Of a DNA stretch of 64,000 bases, positions 44,377-53,133 are shown in pieces. The translations under genes and the position numbers were made by a program. Every line of letters starts with the position of its first letter. The first letter of the stretch is position 1. The notes under the pieces are model-generated. The model was not told the origin of the DNA and did not search any database. It worked only from the letters and a program-made list of their open reading frames with translations. The stretch covers positions 1,240,001-1,304,000 of the forward strand of contig CP126125.1 in the NCBI GenBank assembly GCA_030123525.1, read 5' to 3'. Origin of the DNA: ELB16-189 sp018266435 (GTDB taxonomy: Bacteria; Bacteroidota; Bacteroidia; Cytophagales; Cyclobacteriaceae).

Positions 44377-47319
44377 ATGCGCATGGTAAAAAAAATCCTC
44401 ATTGGCTTTTCAATTTTAATTGGTTTGGTAGTGGTGGCGGCCATTGTACTGCCCATCCTGTTCAAAGGAAAAATAAAAGAAATGGTGGACAAGGAAATAG
44501 CCAAAAATGTAAATGCCGATGTGGTGTTTGATGTTAACAATTTCAGCCTTTCGTTTTTCCGTCACTTTCCTAATGTAAGCGTAGAAGTGAAAGGACTAGG
44601 TGTTTTTAATCATGAGCCTTTTGCCGGAGAATATTTATTTGTAGTCGATCGTTTTGATGTGGAAGTAAACCTGAAAGATGTGTTGTTTGGGAATCAACTG
44701 CGGGTGAAAGGAATCACGCTGGTGCACCCGCAAATTAATGTAATGGTATTGAAAGACGGGCGTGCCAACTACAACATAACGTATCCGTCAGCCGACACAG
44801 CAAAAAAATCAGCCGAGCCTTCTACGTTTTCGTTTGGCATAGACCGGTGGACAATTGAAGGAGGCAGCGTGAAGTATGACGATGCCACCATGCCATTTTA
44901 TTTGTCACTCACCGGGCTGAATCACTCGGGCAGCGGCAACTTCAACGAAAAAGAATTTGACCTCACCACAAATACTACGGCCGATTCGGTAACGGTAAAA
45001 TATGGAGGCGTTGAATACATCACCAACAAACGCGCATTCGTAGCTATGGTAATTAACATTAGTGAAAACTATACGAAGTACACCTTCAAAGAAAATCAGG
45101 CCAAACTCAACGACTTTGCGTTAGGCTTTGACGGGTGGTTTAAAATGAATGAAAAAGATTATGGCATGGACATCAGCTTTAAGAGCCCGGAGAATTCATT
45201 CAAAAGCATTTTGTCGCTCGTACCCGGCATGTATTCTAAGGACTTTGATAAAGTAGAAACCAAAGGTGATCTCGCCCTCAGCGGTTTTGTGAAAGGTACC
45301 TACAGCGGCCAACAACTGCCGGCCTTTAATTTAAGCGCGCAAGTAAAAGAGGCCATGTTTAAATACCCCTCGCTACCCACGCCTGTCAACAATATTAATA
45401 TGGATTTACTCATCGACAACAAAACGGGGGTGATACAAAATACATTGGTGGATTTGAAAAAATTGCATTTGGATTTAGGCTCAAACCCGGTAGACGCTCG
45501 CGCTACTATTCAGAACCTGAAAGACTACCGGATGGAAGCCAACCTGAAAGCCACCGTAAACCTGAGCGAAGTCAATAAAATGTTTCCTATGGAAGGCCTG
45601 GAAGTGAAAGGAATGTTTTCGGCTAATGCCAACATCAATGGAATTTATGACAGCATTAAAAAAATTATTCCGTCCATTGATGCGGCCATGACACTGAAAG
45701 ATGGATTTGTCAAGACATCAAAATTTCCGCTGCCGCTTCAGAATCTGCAATTTAACTCAACCGTAAAAAATACCTCTGGCAAAATGGCGGAAACTACTCT
45801 TGCTGTAAAAGATTTTTCCATGGTACTTGACGGTGAAAAATTAACAGCCGACTTGTTGTTGCAAAACCTGGCCGACTACACCTGGTCATTAAAAGCCAAC
45901 GGGGGAATTGATCTGGAGAAGATGACTAAAATTTTTCCGCTGGAAGGAATGAGCGTAGCCGGCAAAGTAAAAGCCAACATCGACACGAAAGGAAAATATT
46001 CTGATGTAACCGCCAAGCACTACGACAAACTCCCCACCAGTGGAGCGGCATCACTCAGCAATTTTAAATTTACTTCCAAGACTTTGCCTTATGCGGTAAC
46101 CATTACCCAGGCTGAGGCCGTGTTTAACCCACAGAAAATTGAATTAAAAAATACATCGGGTACAATTGGCAAAAGCGATTTTGCCGTGAACGGATCGGTC
46201 AGCAATTACATCAGTTATGTTTTTGGTAAAGAGACCATCAGCGGCAACCTTAACTTTAACGCAACATTGCTTGACCTCAATGAATTCATGACCGATAGCC
46301 AAACGACCGATACAAAAGACACATCCAAACTCAGTGTTATTCCCGTTCCCAAAAACATAGACTTTTTGCTGCACTCCAACCTGAAGACAGTAAAAATGAT
46401 GGACTATACCATGACTAATGCCGTGGGCGATGTGCTGGTAAAAGACGGAGTAGCCAAGATGAACAATGTTAAGTTCAGCCTGCTGGGCGGGGCCTTTGCA
46501 GTATCGGGCACGTATGACACACGCGATATGCAACATCCTAAATATGACTTTGGGCTGAACGTGCAAGATCTGTCCATCCAACAAGCAGCTAGTTCATTCT
46601 CCATCATTAAAACGTATGCGCCTATTGCCGGATTGGCACAAGGAAAATTTGGCACCGATTTCAAAATCAACGGTGAGTTGCAACAAAACATGATGCCTAA
46701 AATGAATACAGTAAACGGAGCCGGCTTAGTCAAGATTGCCGAGGCGGCCGTTACGCAGTCTAAATTGATATCGGGAATAACTTCACTCACCAACCTGAAA
46801 GATGCCGATCAGGTAACGTTAAAAGACGTGCTGATGTCGGCTGAAATTAAAAACGGAAAACTGGAAGTAAAACCCTTTAACATAAAACTGGGAAGCTATG
46901 TGGCCTCAGTTTCCGGTGCCACCTCGCTGGACGGAGGAATCAATTATGCGCTGAAGATGAATGTGCCAGCTGGAAAATTAGGCTCGCAGTTTCAAAGTTT
47001 AATAGGAGGAAATGCCGCTAACACTGAAATACCACTGAACATTGGTATGGGGGGTACATTCTTAAATCCCCAATTCCAATTAGTATCGCAAGAACAAAAG
47101 CAGCAAGTAAAAGAAGCCGTAACCAATGTGGCTAAAGAAAAAGCACAGGACGCCCTGCAGCAAGCCGTAAAGGGAACACAAGCACAAGATGTGGTAAACA
47201 ACATTCTGGGTGCAAAAAAAGATACCACCAAAGCCAAGAAAGACAGCACAAAAGCAAACCCACTGCAAGATGCCTTGCAAAACAAACTGCAGAACTTATT
47301 GAAGCGGAAGAAAAATTAA
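44377..47319 (+). CDS. AsmA-family envelope protein
   Basis: A 980-residue protein anchored by an N-terminal helix (about 4-28) with a long beta-rich periplasmic part typical of AsmA/repeating-beta-groove proteins, the family now linked to lipid transport between membranes and to outer-membrane assembly. Recognisable are the N-terminal AsmA block (VNADVVFDVNNFSLSFFRHFP, KGITLVHPQINVMVLKDGRANY) and the C-terminal AsmA_2-like part (LKMNVPAGKLG ... IPLNIGMGGTFLNPQF). The tail (about 905-980) is Lys/Gln/Asp-rich. It stands alone on the plus strand between an aldehyde dehydrogenase and hutF. Confidence 0.9.
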   Translation: MRMVKKILIGFSILIGLVVVAAIVLPILFKGKIKEMVDKEIAKNVNADVVFDVNNFSLSFFRHFPNVSVEVKGLGVFNHEPFAGEYLFVVDRFDVEVNLKDVLFGNQLRVKGITLVHPQINVMVLKDGRANYNITYPSADTAKKSAEPSTFSFGIDRWTIEGGSVKYDDATMPFYLSLTGLNHSGSGNFNEKEFDLTTNTTADSVTVKYGGVEYITNKRAFVAMVINISENYTKYTFKENQAKLNDFALGFDGWFKMNEKDYGMDISFKSPENSFKSILSLVPGMYSKDFDKVETKGDLALSGFVKGTYSGQQLPAFNLSAQVKEAMFKYPSLPTPVNNINMDLLIDNKTGVIQNTLVDLKKLHLDLGSNPVDARATIQNLKDYRMEANLKATVNLSEVNKMFPMEGLEVKGMFSANANINGIYDSIKKIIPSIDAAMTLKDGFVKTSKFPLPLQNLQFNSTVKNTSGKMAETTLAVKDFSMVLDGEKLTADLLLQNLADYTWSLKANGGIDLEKMTKIFPLEGMSVAGKVKANIDTKGKYSDVTAKHYDKLPTSGAASLSNFKFTSKTLPYAVTITQAEAVFNPQKIELKNTSGTIGKSDFAVNGSVSNYISYVFGKETISGNLNFNATLLDLNEFMTDSQTTDTKDTSKLSVIPVPKNIDFLLHSNLKTVKMMDYTMTNAVGDVLVKDGVAKMNNVKFSLLGGAFAVSGTYDTRDMQHPKYDFGLNVQDLSIQQAASSFSIIKTYAPIAGLAQGKFGTDFKINGELQQNMMPKMNTVNGAGLVKIAEAAVTQSKLISGITSLTNLKDADQVTLKDVLMSAEIKNGKLEVKPFNIKLGSYVASVSGATSLDGGINYALKMNVPAGKLGSQFQSLIGGNAANTEIPLNIGMGGTFLNPQFQLVSQEQKQQVKEAVTNVAKEKAQDALQQAVKGTQAQDVVNNILGAKKDTTKAKKDSTKANPLQDALQNKLQNLLKRKKN

Positions 47320-47364
47320 ATATCCGCTCACGGGTAGAAATGATGGATTATACTCTTTCAAAGG

Positions 47365-47530
47365 TGGTTATTAACCATAACTAAAAATTTTAAATTTTTA
47401 TTGGGATAAAGCTAAACCAGCAATAAAGATTGACGAGCACCGCACGAAACATCTCAACAAAGGGAATACAACCTGATGAGAACTCAATATTTTGAAGAGT
47501 CTGGTATTAAGGCCATTTGATTTTCAAATG
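47365..47530. promoter_or_regulatory. Cluster of three palindromes upstream of hutF
   Basis: In the 240-bp gap before hutF lie TGGTT-ATT-AACCA (47365-47377), AAAAATTT-T-AAATTTTT (47383-47399) and CATTTGA-TTT-TCAAATG (47514-47530). The last ends 30 bp before the hutF ATG, where a repressor could block transcription. No promoter box is obvious. Operator role is inferred. Confidence 0.4.
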
Positions 47531-47559
47531 ATAAAGTACTAAAAAATATAAGTTCAGTT

Positions 47560-48951
47560 ATGGATAAGACCAGACAGTTTTCGCAAGAAAAAAAAATATT
47601 CAAATTCAACGCTCTCCTTCAAAACTCCGGTTGGCTCTCTCCTGCCTTTGTTGAAGTGGATGACCAAGGAACCATTCAAAAAATTTCTACACAGCAACCA
47701 GAAGGCAAAATAGAAAATGTTGAAGGCCTTGCCCTGCCAGGGTTTCAAAATACCCACTCACACGCTTTTCAATATGCCATGGCAGGCCTGGCTGAAAATC
47801 ATCCAACCGGTAACGATGACGACTTCTGGACCTGGCGTGAGGAAATGTATAAGTGTGCGCTGTCAGTTGATCCTGATCAGGTTGAAGCAATTGCAGCCAT
47901 TTTATATGCCGAAATGCTTCGGGTAGGTTATACCAGCGTGGCAGAATTCCATTATTTACATCACGACAAAAATGGTAAGCCCTACTCCAATCTTGCCGAA
48001 ATGGGCGAGCGTCTGGTAGCCGCTGCCAAAACTGCCGGAATAAAAATTACACTCGTACCGGTTTTTTATCAAAAAGGAAATTTTGGACAAGAACCCCAGC
48101 CACGACAACGGAGATTTATTTCAACAACAGTAGAAGATTATTTTAAATTACTTGATGCATCAAAAACTGTTTTAAAAAATTATGAAAACGCATCGCTTGG
48201 GTTCAGTGTTCATTCCTTACGGGCAGTAGATTTGCCTGATATCCAAATAACCTTCGACAAAGGGCCTAGAAATTTACCCTTTCACCTTCACGTATCTGAA
48301 CAAAAAAAAGAAGTGAATGATTGCCTGGCGCATTGTGGCAAACGCCCGATGCAGTGGTTGCTGGAAAATTTACCGGTCGATGATCGCTTTCATCTGGTTC
48401 ACTCAACCCATTTGAATGACGATGAATTAAAAAAATTAGCAAAATCAAGAGCCAACGTTGTTTTATGTCCGAGCACCGAAGGAAATCTGGGAGATGGAAT
48501 TTTCAGAATGAAGGAGTATGTAAAACTGGGTGGGCATTGGAGCATCGGCACAGATAGTCATATTGGATTAAACCCGTTAGAAGAATTCAGAATGATTGAT
48601 TACCGGCAGCGGTTAATCACCAACAAGCGCAACACGTTTCAAGGCGATGCCGCTTCATACCTTGTGAATGAATCAGTTTCTTCAGGAAGAAAAGCAATGG
48701 GAATTTTTACGCAACATTTTTTTGAAACGGGAAAACCTTTTGATGCCGTAGTTTACAAATCCAATTCGCACCTATTGGCCGATACTATCGATAAAAACAG
48801 ACTGGCCACCATTGTTTATACATGCGATTCGAGCCGGGTGCTGGGCACAATTGTAAATGGTCAGTGGATTGTGAAAGAAGGGCATCATCAAAACGGCCAT
48901 GCCATAAAGAATCATTTTCAAAAAGCCATCCGGAACCTACAAAACCGATAG
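47560..48951 (+). CDS. hutF: Formimidoylglutamate deiminase
   Basis: An amidohydrolase-superfamily enzyme converting N-formimidoyl-L-glutamate to N-formyl-L-glutamate and ammonia in the five-step histidine degradation route; 463 residues. Metal-site motifs of the superfamily are present: GFQNTHSHAFQYAMAG (HxH), LHVSEQKKEV, the histidine pair around HLVHSTHLN, and the aspartate in GTDSHIGLNPLEE. ASVAEFHYLHH-like and DFWTWREEMY segments are typical of HutF. None of hutH, hutU, hutI or hutG is in the window. Confidence 0.92.
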   Translation: MDKTRQFSQEKKIFKFNALLQNSGWLSPAFVEVDDQGTIQKISTQQPEGKIENVEGLALPGFQNTHSHAFQYAMAGLAENHPTGNDDDFWTWREEMYKCALSVDPDQVEAIAAILYAEMLRVGYTSVAEFHYLHHDKNGKPYSNLAEMGERLVAAAKTAGIKITLVPVFYQKGNFGQEPQPRQRRFISTTVEDYFKLLDASKTVLKNYENASLGFSVHSLRAVDLPDIQITFDKGPRNLPFHLHVSEQKKEVNDCLAHCGKRPMQWLLENLPVDDRFHLVHSTHLNDDELKKLAKSRANVVLCPSTEGNLGDGIFRMKEYVKLGGHWSIGTDSHIGLNPLEEFRMIDYRQRLITNKRNTFQGDAASYLVNESVSSGRKAMGIFTQHFFETGKPFDAVVYKSNSHLLADTIDKNRLATIVYTCDSSRVLGTIVNGQWIVKEGHHQNGHAIKNHFQKAIRNLQNR

Positions 48952-48990
48952 AGATTTCTCTTTTTAGTTCTTGGCATTTTTTTTACATTA

Positions 48991-49007
48991 GGCTAAAACC
49001 TTTAGCC
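48991..49007 (+). repeat. Perfect hairpin directly abutting the start codon at 49008
   Basis: Arms GGCTAAA (48991-48997) and TTTAGCC (49001-49007) with a 3-nt ACC loop. The right arm ends on the base before the ATG of the second BNR/VPS10 gene. If transcribed it would form a 7-bp stem at the ribosome entry site. It could also be a protein operator. Confidence 0.55.
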
Positions 49008-52000
49008 ATGAACAGAATACTCATCTTCATGCTCGGATTACTCATTTGCTTCAGTTCATCCGCCCAAAAATCAAAACAAAAAACAGAACCCGCTAACTTG
49101 TTCAATGCCGATAATTACAAAGGCTTGAAGTGGCGCAACATCGGCCCGGGGCGAGGAGGCCGCGCTAATGCTATTGCTGGTCATCCGCTGAACCGGAACA
49201 TTTATTACGCGGGCTATACTGGTGGCGGTGTTTGGATGACCGAAAACGGAGGCCTTTCATGGAAAAATATTTCGGATGGTTTTTTTAAAGTAGGTTCAAT
49301 CGGAGACATTGCTGTCAGCCCTTCTGATCCCAACGTAATTTATGTAGGCACAGGCGAGCACGCTGTGCGCGGGGTAATGACCAGCTATGGAGACGGAGTT
49401 TATAAATCTAATGATGGTGGTAAAACCTGGAAAAATATTGGCCTGGAAAAAACCAGACATATCAGTGATATTGTAATTCACCCAAACAACCCGGATATCA
49501 TCTGGGTAGCCGCGCAAGGCCCTGTACACGGAGCAAGTGCAGATCGCGGAATTTATCAATCAATGGACGGAGGGCAGACTTGGAAAAAAACTTTGTATGT
49601 AGATGAAAACACCGGAGCAAGTTCATTGAGTTTAGATGTAACCAACCCGCGTGTGCTTTACGCTGCGATGTGGCAACATAGGCGACTTCCCTGGAAAGTG
49701 GAAAGCGGGCCTCACTCCTCTGTTTGGAAATCAATCGATGGAGGTGAGTCGTGGAACAAAATTATTGAAGGACTTCCCAAAGAAATGGGAAAAATCGGGT
49801 TGAGTGTTTCGCGGGCTAATCCCAATAAAGTGTATGCCATTGTGGAAGCAGAGAAGACAAAAGCCGGATTGTACCGCTCGGATGATGGCGGAAAAAAATG
49901 GACACAGCAAACCAATGATCAAAACATTACCTCGCGTAGTTGGTATTATATGGAAGTTTTTGCCGATCCGCAAAATGAAAACACACTGTATGTACTGAAT
50001 TCTCCAGCGATGAAATCCATTGACGGAGGCAAAACTTTTCATAACGTGCCCATTGCGCATGGAGATACACACGATTATTGGATTAATCCGAATGACAACA
50101 CCAACCAGGCCATTGCCGATGACGGTGGTGTTGAAATTTCGTTTGACAATGGCAAATCATGGTCTAGTTTAGACAACCAACCCACCGCTCAGTTCTATCG
50201 GGTAAATGTTGATAATCGGTTTCCTTATTGGGTGTACGGAGGGCAGCAAGACAATACTTCGGTCATGATTGCCAGCCGCACCAACGGCATGGGCATCACC
50301 ATCAAAGATTGGCTGATTGGCCCGGGCTGCGAAAGCGCATGGATTGCGTTTGATAATCCCAACAACCCGCAATTATTTTATGGCGGGTGCTACCAGGGCT
50401 TAATTGATGTACTTGATTTGCGCACCAATGAATTAAAAAATATTCAAGAGTACCCGGCTACCAACTTAGCCTATGCCCCCAAAGACATGAAGTATCGTTT
50501 CAATTGGAACGCACCACTGATCAACTCTCCTCATGATCCAAAAACTTTATATCACGCAGGAAATGTTTTGTTCAAATCAGTAGATGGCGGCATTCGCTGG
50601 GATGTAATCAGCCCTGACTTAACACGCAACGATACCTCTAAACAAAATATATCGGGTGGCCCCATTACCAACGAAGGTGCTGGCGGAGAAAACTACAATA
50701 CGATATATTATGTCATCGAATCGCCTTTAGAAAAAGGAGTGATTTACACTGGCAGCGATTGTGGGTTGGTTTATCTTACCAAAGATGACGGCAAAACATG
50801 GAGTAACATTACTCCGGCAGGATTGCCCGAGTGCATGATCCACTCCATTGAAGTTTCACCACACGATAAAGCAACAGTTTACATCTCCGCATCGCGGTAT
50901 AAATTCAATGATTACGGCAACATGGTTTACAAGTCAACTGACTATGGAAAGTCATGGACAAAATCTGGCGTTGGCATAGATGCCGATGATTTCATCAAAG
51001 TAGTGCGCGAAGACAAAAAAATAAAAGGGTTGTTGTATGCTGGAGCTGAGCGGGGATTTTACGTTTCATACAATAATGGGATGAGCTGGAACAAATTGCA
51101 ACTGAATTTGCCCGTAGTGCCAGTTACTGACCTGATCATTCACGACAACGACTTGGTAGCCGCAACAGCCGGACGCGCCTTTTGGATTTTAGATGATCTG
51201 GCCCTCATTCAACAATCCAAAGGTAACTTCTCTGATGCTTTAAAAATTTATCAGCCTAAGCCTACCGTTCGCCTCACCAGTTTTTCTCCGTCATGGATGG
51301 AAGTGCCCCCCGGCACCGGACAAAACCCGATGAATGGTGTGATTATCACCTATTACCTAAAAGAAAAAGCTGATACCAATAAACTATCACTTGAAATTTT
51401 TGATACGGATGGCAAAATCATTCGTAAGTACACCAATAAGAAAGATGAAAATGCCAAGCCTGGAAATGTGCCCCCTCCCTCATTGTTGCCGGCTGATGCC
51501 GGGATGAATCGCTTTGCATGGGATTTTCGCACCGAAGCATTACCTGATTTGCCAGGCTCATTTATTTATGGTGACTTGAGTGGGTACCGCGTTGCTCCCG
51601 GCCACTATAAAGCAGTGATGAAATTCAAAAATGAAATCTCAGAAACACAACTCGATCTCATAGCTGACCCTCGATTACAAATAAAACCCGAAGACTGGAA
51701 GATACAGCAGCAGTTACTTTCGCAAATGGATGATGCCGTGAAAGAAATGCACAATTCAATCAATAGTATGCGTAAAGTGAAAAAACAGATTGAGAATTAC
51801 AACGAACTGTTAAAAAATGAACCGAGTGCAAAAGAACTGATCCAATCAGGCAAAGAGATTGTCAAAAAAATTGACCAATGGGAATCTAATTTGATCGAAA
51901 CGCGGTCCAAAAGTTTTCAAGATGTAATCAATTACAGAAATAAACTCAATGCCGAATTCTTACAAGTACGCGGAGCTGTGGATGCCCACGACCCGCGTAT

Positions 52001-52172
52001 CACACAAGGCGTGAAAGCCCGGTTGAACGATGTACAGATCGATTGGAGTAAATACAAAAAAGAAATGCAGACCATTCTTGTCAACGATGTAGGCAACTAT
52101 AACAAAATATTTAAGGATAAAAACGTACCAGCCGTTATTACCGAATTGAAAGAAATAATTATCAATAACTAA
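49008..52172 (+). CDS. Secreted BNR/VPS10-like beta-propeller protein (paralogue 2)
   Basis: A 1054-residue exported protein (signal peptide MNRILIFMLGLLICFSSSAQ). Built as its paralogue at 23958: Asp-box repeats over about residues 45-700 (SNDGGKTW, SMDGGQTW, SIDGGESW, SDDGGKKW, SFDNGKSW, TKDDGKTW, STDYGKSW), a beta-sandwich region, then a C-terminal helical bundle. A longer open frame begins at 48822 inside hutF and is rejected because the signal peptide starts at 49008. Function unknown; a secreted hydrolase-like or binding protein is likely. Confidence 0.86.
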   Translation: MNRILIFMLGLLICFSSSAQKSKQKTEPANLFNADNYKGLKWRNIGPGRGGRANAIAGHPLNRNIYYAGYTGGGVWMTENGGLSWKNISDGFFKVGSIGDIAVSPSDPNVIYVGTGEHAVRGVMTSYGDGVYKSNDGGKTWKNIGLEKTRHISDIVIHPNNPDIIWVAAQGPVHGASADRGIYQSMDGGQTWKKTLYVDENTGASSLSLDVTNPRVLYAAMWQHRRLPWKVESGPHSSVWKSIDGGESWNKIIEGLPKEMGKIGLSVSRANPNKVYAIVEAEKTKAGLYRSDDGGKKWTQQTNDQNITSRSWYYMEVFADPQNENTLYVLNSPAMKSIDGGKTFHNVPIAHGDTHDYWINPNDNTNQAIADDGGVEISFDNGKSWSSLDNQPTAQFYRVNVDNRFPYWVYGGQQDNTSVMIASRTNGMGITIKDWLIGPGCESAWIAFDNPNNPQLFYGGCYQGLIDVLDLRTNELKNIQEYPATNLAYAPKDMKYRFNWNAPLINSPHDPKTLYHAGNVLFKSVDGGIRWDVISPDLTRNDTSKQNISGGPITNEGAGGENYNTIYYVIESPLEKGVIYTGSDCGLVYLTKDDGKTWSNITPAGLPECMIHSIEVSPHDKATVYISASRYKFNDYGNMVYKSTDYGKSWTKSGVGIDADDFIKVVREDKKIKGLLYAGAERGFYVSYNNGMSWNKLQLNLPVVPVTDLIIHDNDLVAATAGRAFWILDDLALIQQSKGNFSDALKIYQPKPTVRLTSFSPSWMEVPPGTGQNPMNGVIITYYLKEKADTNKLSLEIFDTDGKIIRKYTNKKDENAKPGNVPPPSLLPADAGMNRFAWDFRTEALPDLPGSFIYGDLSGYRVAPGHYKAVMKFKNEISETQLDLIADPRLQIKPEDWKIQQQLLSQMDDAVKEMHNSINSMRKVKKQIENYNELLKNEPSAKELIQSGKEIVKKIDQWESNLIETRSKSFQDVINYRNKLNAEFLQVRGAVDAHDPRITQGVKARLNDVQIDWSKYKKEMQTILVNDVGNYNKIFKDKNVPAVITELKEIIINN

Positions 52173-52222
52173 CCAAGAGGCATACCGTCATTTATAAAAG
52201 CGGCTAATCACTCTCAAAAAAT

Positions 52223-52942
52223 ATGCTTACCGAACTGCGCGACATTCTTTTTCTTGACATTGAAACCGTTGGTGTGGTAGAGAACTATCATCAACTCAGC
52301 GAACGTTTTAAGACTCAATGGGCACGCAAGGCCAGTTTCTTTAAGCGGGAAGAAGGCCAAACGGATGAAGAATTGTTTCATCAGCGGGCGGGTATTTATG
52401 CCGAATTTGGCAAAATCATAGTCATTGCCATTGCAAAATTTTCTCACAATGAAAAAAATGAAATGGTTCTGAAAACAAAAGCCTTTTCTGGCCATGATGA
52501 AAATAGGTTGTTGAGCGATTTTAAAACACTGGTAGAAAAAGCAGACCCCAACAAAACTAAATTGTGCGCACACAACGGAAAAGAATTTGATTTCCCTTAT
52601 CTATGTCGCAGAATGCTGGTAAATGAAATATCTCTTCCGCCTGTGCTCAATATTTCCGGATTAGAAAAATGGAAAGTACCCCACCTTGACACCATGGAGC
52701 TGTGGAAGTTTGGCGACTACAAACACTACACATCCTTGGATTTATTGCTTGCATTGTTTGGCATACCCAGCAGCAAAGGAACGATGGATGGCTCGATGGT
52801 AAGCCAAGTGTATTACAAAGAAAAAAACCTGCCGAAGATCACCGAGTATTGTGTGGCCGATGTAGTGGCAATAGCCCAATTGTATTTGAAGATGAAAAAC
52901 CTACCAATCATTAGCGAAGAAAATATAATTCATTCAACCTGA
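52223..52942 (+). CDS. DEDDy-type 3'-5' exonuclease
   Basis: A 239-residue RNase H-fold exonuclease like the proofreading domain of family B polymerases. The four acidic residues and the tyrosine are in place: FLDIETVG (D and E), AHNGKEFDFPYLCRRM (third Asp), and YCVADVVAIAQLY (Tyr and fourth Asp). It is a free-standing nuclease with no polymerase part. Its biological substrate is unknown. It precedes RNase R by about 190 bp. Confidence 0.88.
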   Translation: MLTELRDILFLDIETVGVVENYHQLSERFKTQWARKASFFKREEGQTDEELFHQRAGIYAEFGKIIVIAIAKFSHNEKNEMVLKTKAFSGHDENRLLSDFKTLVEKADPNKTKLCAHNGKEFDFPYLCRRMLVNEISLPPVLNISGLEKWKVPHLDTMELWKFGDYKHYTSLDLLLALFGIPSSKGTMDGSMVSQVYYKEKNLPKITEYCVADVVAIAQLYLKMKNLPIISEENIIHST

Positions 52943-53133
52943 GGTAAAAAGCCGAATGAATTTCAGTTACCTTTATCACCCTGAATGCTGACTGAATATT
53001 AAAAAAACAGCAGGTACCGCTTCGCAAGGTAATGCTCACATAAAAAATTACGGCAATTACTCAAACAACAAAACAATAATAAAACATTGACTCGTTGTTC
53101 ACTAAAGCAGGAGATGGTCACAATTTGTTAATC

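Noticed and set aside
46144..46584. 146-codon minus-strand frame inside the AsmA-like gene
   Set aside because: Antisense shadow of a coding gene with consistent domain content. Composition is odd (His/Cys/Val-rich).
48822..49007. 62-residue extension of the second BNR protein into hutF
   Set aside because: Overlaps the hutF end by 130 bases and precedes a textbook signal peptide at 49008.
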